A DNA stretch of 64,000 bases, from positions 496,001-560,000 of the forward strand of contig CAVZKX010000003.1 in assembly GCA_963775975.1 (NCBI GenBank), given 5' to 3'. Made by a program: the position numbers and the translations under genes. The stretch comes from JANXQG01 sp963775975 (GTDB lineage: Bacteria; Planctomycetota; Planctomycetia; Pirellulales; Thermoguttaceae). Shown piece after piece: positions 8,483 to 17,873 of the stretch. The notes beneath the pieces were generated by a model. The model had not been told where the DNA came from, searched no databases, and was given only the letters and a program-made list of their open reading frames with translations. Each line of letters starts with the position of its first letter. Positions within the stretch are counted from its first letter, which is position 1.

Positions 8483-11332
8483 CTATTTAAGCGTTGGAGC
8501 GACGCGCGGCTCTCCGCCCGAAGTTGGAATCGGAAACACCCAAACGCCCTTCCACTCCTTGCAGACTCCCGACGACGCCTCGGCGGTCGACGTGTTGTCG
8601 CCGCGCTCGCCGGTGTTCTGTTCGTTGTCGGTTTCCGGCCCCTGGTGGTTGCCGTACCAGTTGTCGCTAGCGATAAACGGCTGGCCCGGCTCAAGTGCCT
8701 TGATCGCGCCGAATCCCGGATTTGAGACCACGCAGTAGGGAAGCCCCTTCCGCCCGTAGGTGAACGCACCGCCGGTATACGGATCGACGGGCAGTTTGTC
8801 GAGATATTTGCCCGCGAGGTCGTCCAGCGACTTGGGCAGGCCGCCATGCTCGAGTTTCCACGCCTCCAGGGCCAGGATCAGCCGCGTGGCGCGGCGATAG
8901 GTTTCGACCCTCAAGCAACCGCCCAGATATCCTTCGTCCACTTGCTGGCCATACTCTTGGAAGTAAAATTTGACTCTAACCATCGGCTCCACGAGTTCGT
9001 ATGTGATGTCCTGCCTGGGGACCCGCACGGTCTTGGCATTTGCCAGACGGTCCAATGCCGGCTGGACGTTCGATAAGCCTTCGGAAGCCAACCCTTCTTC
9101 ATTGATCTTGCTCATGGCAAGTTCCTCGGCCGTCCATTGGTTGAGCAGTCGCCAGACGCGGGCCCGCTCCCAGGGAAGCTGCCACATGAAGGCCCACACG
9201 CCATTCTTGCGAGACCAGTCGCTTTGTAGATATTCCACGTTCCGCATATATCCCTGCTTGACGGCATCGCTGTATAACGGCGGGACGTGCCAGTGCTTCT
9301 CCAGGGTTCGCAGGGCTTCGAGCACCCGCTGCGGCGTCTGGCCTTTTTTCGCCGCCCAACCTTCAACGTCCTCGCAAGCGCGGACTTCCAACTCGGCCGA
9401 CTCCAAGAAGTACCAGCCTCTCCGGCGAACAATGATCGCAATATGCATGGCGGCAACGTAGCGATCCAGTGCGGCGTCGAGTTTTCCGTCGGCCTGTAGG
9501 CGTTCCGCGCTGGCGAGGACCAGTTTGGCCAAATCCATTTCCCAGTTTGGATAAGGCAAGATTTGAAAGTCCGAATAAGGACCCGGAATCGGCCGGCGGC
9601 TGGCCTGCAGGGCCAGCGCCACGGCTTGTTCCTCTTGCTCCTTGGCCTTGCGCTCCGCCGGCCCGTTCGTCGCGCGCGGAGGACTACCGCCCGGCGCACC
9701 GGCCGGGGATCGCGTAGCCACGGCGCCGTACATCAGCTTTACGGCTCGCTGATAGAGCGCCAGCGTCTCCTCATCCTCCGCGGTGACCGGCCGTGTCAAT
9801 TCGGCAATGTCAAAGCCGGGTCCGACCAAGGGAATTTCATAGACCCGCACCAGGGGAACCGCCGCCAGGATCGCCAGCGCGGGAACCGCAATCACCAAGG
9901 CCGGGCGAAGAAGCGCGCGCCAGGCCTTGCGCTCCGCGAGCCAAGCGGGGGCGTGCAGCCACGTGCCGAACATGAACGCCAGCAGCAGCGGGGCCACGGA
10001 CCACCACCAACTCAGACAGAGCCAATACATGATCGCAGCCCACGCGCAGACGATGCCTGTCAAGATTTCGCCGAACGCCGCGGCCAAGAGCCCGCTACGG
10101 ATGCTCAGCGAGCAAAGCTGCCCGCAGGCGTAGGCCACGACGGCGAATCCCAGTAGGCTTTCGATCGCCAACACCATCTGCCGCATGGCCTCTTGCGACC
10201 GGCCGGTCCCTTCTTTGGCGAGAATTCCGATGACGAGCAAAAGCACCAGCAGCAGTCCCAAGAGCAAGACGGCAATACCGCGAATTTGCCGGCTTAGCCA
10301 GACCAGCCGCGGCGGCATGCCGTGCTCGGCCAGGAAGCGGAAGCGGCCACCCGACTGGTCCGCAAGGAACAACGACGAGCCCAATAGCGGGGCGCTGAAC
10401 CAGGAGGCGATTATCACTGCCGGCAAAAAGGCGAAAAAAGGCCGATCGCTGAAATTGATCCGAAAGATCGCCTCTGCCGCTACGACGAGAATCATGGGGA
10501 GCAACAGGCCGATCAGCCCGACGGATAACATGGCCGACTGGCGGAACTCCTGCCATAAGAGCCGGCCAAGCATGGCGCCAGCCGAGGGCGGTGAATCGAT
10601 CGCCGGGCCGGTTTCATCACTGGCCGCCGCGCCTCCCGAAAGCTTCGCTAAGAGCCGTCTCTCGCGGAACCAGCGCGTCGCCAGCCAAACATCGGCCGCC
10701 GCGACAATCGCCAAGATCAGCAATCGGAGAGAAACGCTGCGGATCGAATCCACGGCGATAACCTGCTGTACTTGCCCTCCAAGAATCCATCCCATACTGA
10801 CGAACCAGAAAGTGACCGATGCCACTGTCGCCGCGGCAATGACCGCCTCCAGCGGCCGCTTAAGCAACAAGGAAAAGAGGATTCCCCAAGCCATGAACTC
10901 GATGCCGCCAAGCCCGCAAAGGGCCCACACTTCCCGATGGAAATACGGTTTGGGCAATTGACCGGCCGTCACCAGGGCGAGCATCCACGCAATGAAATAC
11001 AATGCCGCGGCGCTGGCAAGCGCGAAGACCACTTTGCTAGCGAACACCGCCAGCGGCGTCACCGGCAAGCGGCGAAGAATGTCATAGGTCTCGGCATCGC
11101 GCTCGGCGGCGAAAAGGGTCCCGCCGGAAGCCAAGGCGTAGCAGGCGGACAATCCCAATGCCACGGCAAAAACCACGTCGATCCGCTCGCTTACTGCCGC
11201 CGGCGAGAAAAGGCGGTAGCCCATCACGACGAGCAGTTCGACCACCAGCGTGAGCACGACCAGGGAGATCCAAAACGAGCGCTGCGCGCGGTATTCTTTC
11301 CAGAAAATGCGTAAGAAGGCGGTACCGTTCAT
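8483..11332 (-). CDS. ABC-2 type exporter permease with long C-terminal extension
   Basis: 949 residues. The first 550 or so contain about 12 predicted membrane segments in two sets (for example FWISLVVLTLVVELLVVMGY and IAVLLLGLLLVLLLVIGILA), as in ABC-2 permeases. A linker follows, then about 370 mainly soluble residues ending in KYLDKLPVDPYTGGAFTYG, a motif seen in planctomycete proteins of this type and reminiscent of the pilin-like DPYTG ending. Its ATG overlaps the stop of the ATPase gene (ATGA), so the GntR regulator, ATPase and permease form one operon. The substrate cannot be deduced. The soluble extension is much longer than in typical permeases. Confidence 0.85.
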   Translation of the reverse strand: MNGTAFLRIFWKEYRAQRSFWISLVVLTLVVELLVVMGYRLFSPAAVSERIDVVFAVALGLSACYALASGGTLFAAERDAETYDILRRLPVTPLAVFASKVVFALASAAALYFIAWMLALVTAGQLPKPYFHREVWALCGLGGIEFMAWGILFSLLLKRPLEAVIAAATVASVTFWFVSMGWILGGQVQQVIAVDSIRSVSLRLLILAIVAAADVWLATRWFRERRLLAKLSGGAAASDETGPAIDSPPSAGAMLGRLLWQEFRQSAMLSVGLIGLLLPMILVVAAEAIFRINFSDRPFFAFLPAVIIASWFSAPLLGSSLFLADQSGGRFRFLAEHGMPPRLVWLSRQIRGIAVLLLGLLLVLLLVIGILAKEGTGRSQEAMRQMVLAIESLLGFAVVAYACGQLCSLSIRSGLLAAAFGEILTGIVCAWAAIMYWLCLSWWWSVAPLLLAFMFGTWLHAPAWLAERKAWRALLRPALVIAVPALAILAAVPLVRVYEIPLVGPGFDIAELTRPVTAEDEETLALYQRAVKLMYGAVATRSPAGAPGGSPPRATNGPAERKAKEQEEQAVALALQASRRPIPGPYSDFQILPYPNWEMDLAKLVLASAERLQADGKLDAALDRYVAAMHIAIIVRRRGWYFLESAELEVRACEDVEGWAAKKGQTPQRVLEALRTLEKHWHVPPLYSDAVKQGYMRNVEYLQSDWSRKNGVWAFMWQLPWERARVWRLLNQWTAEELAMSKINEEGLASEGLSNVQPALDRLANAKTVRVPRQDITYELVEPMVRVKFYFQEYGQQVDEGYLGGCLRVETYRRATRLILALEAWKLEHGGLPKSLDDLAGKYLDKLPVDPYTGGAFTYGRKGLPYCVVSNPGFGAIKALEPGQPFIASDNWYGNHQGPETDNEQNTGERGDNTSTAEASSGVCKEWKGVWVFPIPTSGGEPRVAPTLK

Positions 11333-12261
11333 GAGTGTGCCTTCTCCTTCTGCGACTCATCGGAGTCGCGCGACTTTCGTCCATGCTCAATATACGCGAC
11401 GAATATCTCTTCCAAACTGGGCACGCGAACTTCGATGTTCTCTACGCCGTGGGCCGCACTTAGCGCGGCGGCGCAGTCTTCGTCCGCTTGCCGCACCAGC
11501 ACTTGCCACTGCCGCGCCCGCTGGCGGCTGAAGAGCAGTTCGCCGGGCAAAGACGGCGGTGAGGTGGCGCCGTTGGTCAACGTGAACGTCAATTCGCGGA
11601 CGCTCGTTTTAAGTTCGTCCAAGCGCTGGACCAAAACGAGCCGGCCCTGGTGCATGATGCCAACTATGTCCGCCAAGCGCTCGACTTCGGCGATCTGGTG
11701 GCTGGAGAGGAAGACGGTCTTGCCCGTTGCCGCGCGATCGACCATGCTTTCCAGGAACTCGCGGCGGACGAGCGGATCGAGGCCCGAGGTCGGTTCGTCC
11801 AGGATCAAGAGTTCCGGATCGTGCGCCATCGCCAGCGAAAGCGCCACCTTCGCCCTCATGCCCTTGGAGAGCGACTTGATCGCCCGTCGCGGCGGAAGGT
11901 CGAACTCGGCCGCCAGCCGGCGGTATTCGGGCAGGAAACTTTCTCCGTAAAACCCGGCCGTGAACCAGCCGACTTCATCGACGGTCATCCACTCGTAGAA
12001 TGTCAGCCGCTCCGGCACGTAGCCCACGCGGCGGCGGATTTCCTGCCCTTTGGCGTCGCTAGCCAGCCCCAGCACGCTGCTTTGGCCGCCGTCCGGTTCT
12101 GCCAGGCCGAGCATGATGCGGATGGCGGTCGTCTTGCCGGCCCCATTCTCGCCCAAGAGGGCAAAGACCGAGCCGCTGGGCACTTCCAGCGAAACGCGGT
12201 CCAAGGCGATCTCTTTGCCGTAGCGCTTGGAAACTTCGCGCAATTGAATGACCGGCGTCAT
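11329..12261 (-). CDS. ABC-2 type transporter ATP-binding protein
   Basis: 310 residues with Walker A (GENGAGKT), a signature motif in the variant form LSKGM, Walker B (LLILDEPTSGLD) and an H-loop (SSHQ). The C-terminal 90 residues (ELTFTLTNGATSPPSLPGEL onward) are the regulatory extension found in Bcr/Nod-type ATPases. It would energise the permease encoded immediately downstream. Four-base overlaps on both sides (with the GntR gene and with the permease) indicate tight translational coupling. Confidence 0.93.
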   Translation of the reverse strand: MTPVIQLREVSKRYGKEIALDRVSLEVPSGSVFALLGENGAGKTTAIRIMLGLAEPDGGQSSVLGLASDAKGQEIRRRVGYVPERLTFYEWMTVDEVGWFTAGFYGESFLPEYRRLAAEFDLPPRRAIKSLSKGMRAKVALSLAMAHDPELLILDEPTSGLDPLVRREFLESMVDRAATGKTVFLSSHQIAEVERLADIVGIMHQGRLVLVQRLDELKTSVRELTFTLTNGATSPPSLPGELLFSRQRARQWQVLVRQADEDCAAALSAAHGVENIEVRVPSLEEIFVAYIEHGRKSRDSDESQKEKAHS

Positions 12262-12683
12262 GGTAACACCTCTTTTGCATCAATTCTTGGGTCAATGGCA
12301 ATTCTTGGGTCAATGGCCGTCAACTCGCGTTCGACGAGTTCCCGCAACTGGGCGACATCGAGGCGGCTTTGTTTTGCTTCCAGAAGGACTTGCTGCACGC
12401 GGTTGCGGAGCAGTGCCAGCCGTTGTGCCTCGCAGCGACCGTTGGCGCCATCGGCCACGGCCAGCCCGGTGCCGCGAACGCTTTGCAAAACGCCATCGTC
12501 CTGCAATTGGCGATACGCCCGCGCCACCGTGTTGGGATTGATGGCCAGTTCACGGGCGAGCTCGCGGACCGACGGCACCATGTCGCCGCTCTTCAACGAT
12601 CCGGCGGCGACGGCAAAGACGACCTGCCGAACAACCTGCTCGTAGATGGCCAAACCGTTGGATGGGTCGATGTTGAAGAACAT
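12258..12683 (-). CDS. GntR family (YtrA-type) transcriptional regulator
   Basis: 141 residues. The N-terminal winged helix is clear (IYEQVVRQVVFAVAAGSLKS, VPSVRELARELAINPNTVAR, YRQLQDDGVLQSVRGTGLAV). It is followed by a short helical effector part, the architecture of YtrA-like repressors that control adjacent ABC exporters. Gene order and overlap with the ATPase support autoregulation of the operon. The C-terminus carries an exact 18-base tandem duplication (12281-12298 and 12299-12316) that repeats six residues. Confidence 0.9.
   Translation of the reverse strand: MFFNIDPSNGLAIYEQVVRQVVFAVAAGSLKSGDMVPSVRELARELAINPNTVARAYRQLQDDGVLQSVRGTGLAVADGANGRCEAQRLALLRNRVQQVLLEAKQSRLDVAQLRELVERELTAIDPRIAIDPRIDAKEVLP
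12281..12316. repeat. Exact 18-base tandem duplication in the GntR gene
   Basis: CAATTCTTGGGTCAATGG occurs twice back to back within the coding sequence. Because 18 is a multiple of three the frame is kept, and the protein reads IDPRIAIDPRI near its end. Confidence 0.9.
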
Positions 12684-12713
12684 AAATCGGCAAGTGTGCT
12701 AGCGAGATAATAC

Positions 12714-12742
12714 AGTAGACACGATCTGCGCCAAAGTGTCAA
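12714..12742 (-). promoter_or_regulatory. Candidate sigma70-type promoter of the GntR-ABC operon
   Basis: On the minus strand a consensus TTGACA (12737-12742) lies 17 bases from TCTACT (12714-12719). The ATG follows about 30 bases downstream. An imperfect GTGT...ACAC dyad overlaps the region and could be the operator of the regulator itself. Position and -35 support the call; the -10 is weak. Confidence 0.4.
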
Positions 12743-12939
12743 GTGATCAACGGCAAGAAATTACCCTTATCAAAGGTGGTACTATCAGTTGCCATATCTA
12801 TTACACCCGTTATGCGTGTTAAAACGCGAAAAAGTGTAGAGATGTGTAGAGAAGTGAGGAGTTCATGCGGTCCATAATGCCGGCATTGGAAAGGAGCAAA
12901 AGCAAGCTTCCCCAGAAGGCGGAGGCGGGCCTTTATCTT

Positions 12940-14082
12940 TCAAGGTTCGCTGAGGGGCCCTGCGAACGCGCTTTCGGCCTCCGCGGTCGCCGAGCCAAGG
13001 GTAACCGAATGCCCCATTTCCTCTAGAACCATCTCGATCGCGGCCAGGCAGCCGAGGATGTCGGCCTCGTCGATCTGGCCCATCTGGGCGAGGCGGAAGA
13101 TCCGGCCCTTGAGCGGCCCTTGCCCGCCGGCCAGCTTGATGCCGAACCGCTCTTCCAGCCGCGCGAGGAACGCCTTGCCATCGATCGCTTCGGGCAGATA
13201 GACGGCCGAGACGCCTTCCGCCGGACGCTTGGCTACGGGACGCAAGCCCAAGGCGGCAATGCCGGCCAGCACCGCCCGCGATAGCCGTCGCGAGCGAGCC
13301 CAAACATTCTCGATGCCCTCCGCGCGGATCAGTCGCAGGCTCTCGGCCAGGGCTTCGATGAGCGGAATGGCGGGCGTGTAGGGCGTCTCATTCGCTTTGG
13401 CCGCCTCGCGATAAGCCAATAGATCGAAGTAGAAAGCCGGCCGGTCGATAGCCTCGATCCGCTGCCAGGCCTTGGGACTTACGGCCAAGAATGCCAAGCC
13501 CGGCGGAGTCATCAAAGCCTTCTGCGATCCGACGACAAGCACATCGATGCCCCAATCGTCCGTGCGGCACTCCATCGCCCCCGCGCCGCTGATGCCGTCT
13601 ACGACGAAGAGCGTGGGCGTATCGCGGACGACGCGGCCGATGGCCTCGATATCGTGGCCGACGCCAGTGCTCGTCTCTTGCAATGTGGCGAAGACGGCGG
13701 CGGTATCCGGATGCTCGGCCAAGAGCCGGGCAACCTCGGCCGCGTCGAACGAATCGCCCCAGGGGACTTCGTATCGGACGACCTCAATGCCGAACCGCTC
13801 GGCGATCAGCCGCCAGCGCTCGGCGAATTTTCCAGACTCCAGCACGAGCGCCTTGCCGCCGCGCGGCACCGTATTGACAACGGCTGCTTCCATGCCGCCG
13901 GTGCCGGAGCAGCTCAGCACAAGTACATCGTTCGCCGTCTGAAAGACGTACTTCAGCCCGGCGAATACGTCGGCCATCGTGCGGCGGAACTCGGCCGTCC
14001 GATGGTGCCGGACCTGCCGGGCCATTGCCAGCAAGGCAGCTTCGGGGACTTCCACGGGACCTGGAGTGAAGAGGCGGGGCAT
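12940..14082 (-). CDS. Alanine/serine--glyoxylate aminotransferase-like class V PLP enzyme
   Basis: 380 residues, the typical length of this family. It starts MPRLFTPGPVEVPEAAL, the family hallmark (TPGPV). The PLP-binding Asp is in LFVVDGISGAGAM and the Schiff-base Lys in VVGSQKALMTPPG. Relatives transfer amino groups between alanine or serine and glyoxylate or pyruvate, and the exact donor cannot be told. It lies only 7 bases downstream of the MacB-type gene on the same strand, but a functional link is not obvious. Confidence 0.88.
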   Translation of the reverse strand: MPRLFTPGPVEVPEAALLAMARQVRHHRTAEFRRTMADVFAGLKYVFQTANDVLVLSCSGTGGMEAAVVNTVPRGGKALVLESGKFAERWRLIAERFGIEVVRYEVPWGDSFDAAEVARLLAEHPDTAAVFATLQETSTGVGHDIEAIGRVVRDTPTLFVVDGISGAGAMECRTDDWGIDVLVVGSQKALMTPPGLAFLAVSPKAWQRIEAIDRPAFYFDLLAYREAAKANETPYTPAIPLIEALAESLRLIRAEGIENVWARSRRLSRAVLAGIAALGLRPVAKRPAEGVSAVYLPEAIDGKAFLARLEERFGIKLAGGQGPLKGRIFRLAQMGQIDEADILGCLAAIEMVLEEMGHSVTLGSATAEAESAFAGPLSEP

Positions 14083-14089
14083 GGAAAAC

Positions 14090-15031
14090 CTACTCGTGCC
14101 TGAGCGCCTCTATCGGGTCCAACCGCGAGGCCTTCCAGGCGGGATAGAACCCGAAGACGATTCCCACGCCGGCGGCCACAAAGACGGAGATACAGATCGC
14201 CGGCCAGGAGACGGCCGTGGTCCAGTGTTCCCATTCGCGGATGAGAATCGAACCGCCGCGTCCGGCAAGGATGCCGATTGCCCCGCCGACAAGACAGAGC
14301 ACGACGGCTTCGACGAGGAACTGTTGCAAGATGTGCCGACGCCGCGCGCCGACAGCCATCCGCAGGCCGATCTCGCGAGTCCGCTCGGTCACCGAGACGA
14401 GCATGATGTTCATGATGCCGACGCCGCCCACCACGAGCGAGATGGCGGCCACGGCCAGAAGCAGCATGCTCATGCGTTCGGAAATTCCGGCCGCCGCACG
14501 GGACATCTCCGTCACGTCCATGACTTTAAAATCGTCGTCATCGCCCGGCATGAGATGGTGCCGGTCGCGGAGCACCGAGGCTATTTGGTCCATGGCGTCG
14601 GCCATTTCGTCCGGGCCGGCCGCCTTGGCCATGATGAAATCGACGTTCGTCTGCCGCACCGGCTGCGGCGTATCAGCCTGCTGTACGATCGACGGCTGCG
14701 AGTAGAGCGGCGTCGGCGGCGGATAGGGGTTGCTGATGGAATTCACGGAAGTCGTGGAGGAAGAAGTTGACGCCGTTGTGGCGGCCGCGGCGTTTGCCGA
14801 GCCGGCGCCCTGGCTGTTCACGCGGAACTTGATCGTCGTCCACGGCGCGATGATGACGTCGTCCTGGTCCTGGCCCGACATGTTCGCCCCGCGAGGATCC
14901 AAAAGACCGACGACGCGGAATGGCACATTGCGAATGCGGATCATCTTGCCGATGGGCGATTCCTCATCAAACAGCTCGCGCCGCACCGTCGCGCCGATGA
15001 GACAAACGGCCGCGCCCTTGCGGAACGTCAT
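14090..15031 (-). pseudogene. MacB-type exporter, 3' part (permease core), frameshifted from the 5' part
   Basis: This frame carries the periplasmic MacB domain (ESPIGKMIRIRNVPFRVVGL) and three of the four membrane segments plus the FtsX motif (IMNIMLVSVTERTREIGLRM). It ends LDPIEALRHE, the usual MacB/LolE-type C-terminus. The junction with the 5' part is at about 15022-15025: removing one C from GTTCCGC joins FTDDDV directly to RKGAAVCLIG, which is the expected family sequence. Until the base is verified this counts as one gene in two frames. Confidence 0.8.
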
Positions 15032-16574
15032 CGTCGGTGAAACACTGGCCTTCGTCGAGGTCTTCCCAGTCGCGAATCGCCAAGTAGCGCGGCGCGGTGC
15101 CGGTGATCCCTTGCGGGAACCAGTTTTTCTTGCCGTAAACCACTTGGCCGTGTGCCCAAACCATCGGCACGACCTCGCTCACGGCCGGGCACTCGCGGAG
15201 GATTTCGTCGACATCGGCCGGCGTAAGCGTTTGCACTGTGCCCGCGCCTTGGCTCACGCCGCCGTTCCTGGCAGCCGAGGGAAATATGGGAATCTTGTAG
15301 GCGCCCATGCTGGCGATCGTCTTGTCGATGGCCGTCTTGGAGCCCTCGCCGATCTCGGTCATGGCGATCACCGCGCCGACGCCAATGATCACGCCCAAGG
15401 CGGTAAGCGCCGAGCGGAGCTTGTTCCGATGCAGATTGCCCAGCGCGGTACGGAGGACAGGCGGGAGCAAGTGGCCATGCCGCGTGCGGGGCGCCTGCTT
15501 CGCATCGGCTTGTGGAGCAACGTCATTTGCCGGATGCGCCTCCGAGCCCGTCTCGTTTATATTCGAGGTGGAATCAGGTTCTGGCACTACGTCGACCGCG
15601 GGCTCGCTGAGGACGGACTCGGAGGTCCATCCTACTTTTGCCACCCCGTTGCCGTATGGCCGGCGAGCCATTTTCGGAACGTGATGATGCAGAGACCGCA
15701 CGGCACGGTCCGTCATGTCGGGATGCCGCCCTTCTCCGCCGCCGCGCCGTTCGCGGCTCGGCGGCTTGGATGGCTCCTCGATTAAACCGTCGGCAATGCG
15801 GATCGTGCGATGCGCATAGCCGGCCACTTTCGCATCGTGCGTGACCAAAATGATCGTGATTCCCTGAGCGTTCAGCCGCTGGAACATCCGCAGGATCTCG
15901 TCGCCGGTGCGGGAATCGAGGTTGCCCGTCGGCTCGTCGGCCAGCAAGAGCGCCGGCCGGTTGATCAGCGATCGGGCGATGGCCGCTCGTTGCTGCTGCC
16001 CGCCGGACATCTGCGAAGGCTCATGGTCCGCGCGATCGGCCAATCCGACTTGCTCCAGCAGCGACTCCGCCCGGCGGCGGCTCTCGTGGTGCGACGTACG
16101 CCGCAGGGCGTAGTCCAACGGCATGATGACGTTCTCCTTTGCCGTGGTCCGTGGCAAGAGGTTGAAACTTTGGAAAACGAAGCCCAGCTTCTCAGTCCGC
16201 ACGACCGCCCGCTCGTCCGGCGTAAGCCCGCTCATTTCCTTGCCGTCGAGCCAAAACTGGCCGGAACTGGGCCGGTCGAGGCAGCCGAGAATGTTCATGA
16301 GCGTCGTCTTGCCGGAGCCCGACGAGCCCATTAGTGCCACCATCTCGCCGCGGGCGATGGTAAGCGAGACACCTTTGAGCACCGGCACGTTGATATCGCC
16401 CAAGTGATACGTCTTGGTGATGTTCTCCAGGCGTATCAAATCGAGATCGCTTGCCTCGTCCGCGGCAGGCGCGGGAGAGTGACGAGTGGCGGCACGCATC
16501 GTCCCTAGCAGATGCTGGCTCATCGAAGCGATCAAATTGGCAAAGGCGGGATAACCCAGGCGGGAAAACTCCAT
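14967..16574 (-). pseudogene. MacB-type ABC exporter, 5' part (ATPase plus permease N-terminus)
   Basis: The ATPase is complete: Walker A (GSSGSGKT), signature (MSGGQQQRAAIARSL), Walker B (LLLADEPTGNLD) and H-loop (VTHD). A linker of about 100 residues then contains text derived from a palindromic repeat (VGWTSESVLSEPAVDV). The first membrane segment follows (LRSALTALGVIIGVGAVIAM) with part of the periplasmic domain, after which the frame breaks near 15022. MacB proteins are ATPase-permease fusions that drive efflux with an adaptor and outer membrane channel; no adaptor gene is adjacent. The start is uncertain, with ATG 16574 or one of two ATGs 17-24 codons inside. Confidence 0.82.
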
Positions 16575-16739
16575 GATAATAGAGCAACGCGCGCATTACA
16601 AGTCTGGGAGTGTACAAGGATTGGGGAGAATTCGCCGACTTTTCCGCGGGTTTTCCGTTAAATTCTTTGTCTCGGTGCCCCTTGAATTAGTATGACCTTC
16701 GGCGTACAGTTCCAATGAGAGCTTAAACGAAAGTGATTT

Positions 16740-16791
16740 GTCGTCTTTCGCTCCGCGAAAGCAATGCTACGTTCGCGGAGCGAAAGGCGAC
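16740..16791. repeat. TTTCGCTCCGCGAA hairpin upstream of the DUF1573 gene
   Basis: Arms 16740-16760 and 16772-16791 (GTCGTCTTTCGCTCCGCGAA against TTCGCGGAGCGAAAGGCGAC) are near-perfect reverse complements around an 11-base loop. It lies about 30 bases before the ribosome binding site and would form a strong leader hairpin if transcribed. Confidence 0.75.
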
Positions 16792-16832
16792 GATCCAGAC
16801 TGCCCGGCCCAATTGATTGTGGAGGAGCTGCC

Positions 16833-17825
16833 ATGAATCGCCCATTTGCCTTCAGTTTTGTTCTGGTTACGTTAGCCGCATCGAATTTGTCGGCCCAGCA
16901 ATGGGCGGAGAGGCTGTTCGCGGATAAGGTACACGATTTCGGCTCGGTTGCCCGCGGTGCCAAGGCGGAATACGTCTTCCCCATCACGAACAACCTGATC
17001 CCGGACGTGCATATAGCCTCGGTCCGCACAAGTTGCGGCTGCACGACGCCCACCGTCGCCCACGGCAAGGATATGCTGAAGACGTACGAACAGGGCGGCA
17101 TCCTTGCCCATCTCAATAGCGACACGCACATCGGACAACGGGCGGCCACGCTGACGGTGACGTTCGACCGGCCAGCTTGGGCGGAAGTGCAACTGCAGAT
17201 CCGCGCCTATGTCCATACGGACGTGCTGATGGAGCCTGCGGCCGTGCAGTTCGGCGCCGTCGAACAGGGCAAACCGGCCGAAACCAAAGTGCGTTTGTAT
17301 CGCGCCGATTACCCCGGCTGGCAACTCAACAGCGTCCGATTCTCTGACCCGCATCTTCAGGCCCAAATCGTCCCCGTCGCTCGCCAAGGCAGCCAGACGT
17401 GGTATGACCTGAAAGTCCGACTCGATCCCTCGACGCCCGCGGGTTACGTGACCGACCATGCCATACTTACGACAAACGACCCGTTCATGGCGCAGATGCC
17501 GATTCAGGTCGAAGGCCAGGTTCGGCCGAGCGTGAGCGTCAGTCCCTCGAACCTGTTTCTCGGAGTGGTCAGCGCGGGCGACAAGGTTACTCGGCGGTTA
17601 GTGGTCCGCGCTGACAAGCCGTTCCGCATCAAGTCGATTACGGGCGACAAGGGCGCCTTCGAGATACCGGCGCCGCCGACCGACGCCAAGGACGTTCACG
17701 TCGTGCCGGTCACGTTTATCGCGAGCCCATCCGAGACCGGCAAAGTGGTGAAGTCGATCCACATTGAGACCGACCTTGGCGATGCCAAAGCGACCTCCTA
17801 TGCCGTGGTGAACGAAGAGAAGTGA
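16833..17825 (+). CDS. Secreted DUF1573 domain protein
   Basis: 330 residues from ATG 16833, preceded by GGAGGAG. The signal peptide is MNRPFAFSFVLVTLAASNLS. The DUF1573 module follows (HDFGSVARGAKAEYVFPITN, then the conserved VRTSCGCTTP with paired cysteines). The rest is made of further Ig-like beta domains of the same ASPM/SPD-2/Hydin type. Such proteins are abundant and exported in planctomycetes and Bacteroidetes; their role is unknown. It is a single gene between oppositely oriented blocks. Confidence 0.85.
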   Translation: MNRPFAFSFVLVTLAASNLSAQQWAERLFADKVHDFGSVARGAKAEYVFPITNNLIPDVHIASVRTSCGCTTPTVAHGKDMLKTYEQGGILAHLNSDTHIGQRAATLTVTFDRPAWAEVQLQIRAYVHTDVLMEPAAVQFGAVEQGKPAETKVRLYRADYPGWQLNSVRFSDPHLQAQIVPVARQGSQTWYDLKVRLDPSTPAGYVTDHAILTTNDPFMAQMPIQVEGQVRPSVSVSPSNLFLGVVSAGDKVTRRLVVRADKPFRIKSITGDKGAFEIPAPPTDAKDVHVVPVTFIASPSETGKVVKSIHIETDLGDAKATSYAVVNEEK

Positions 17826-17873
17826 CGCCGCTTGACTCATGGCCCCCGTGACCTACCCTAGCGATGGAGACAT

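Noticed and set aside
8169..8738. Plus-strand frame across 8169-8738
   Set aside because: It lies over palindromic repeats and the antisense 3' end of the ABC permease gene, with no protein-like composition.
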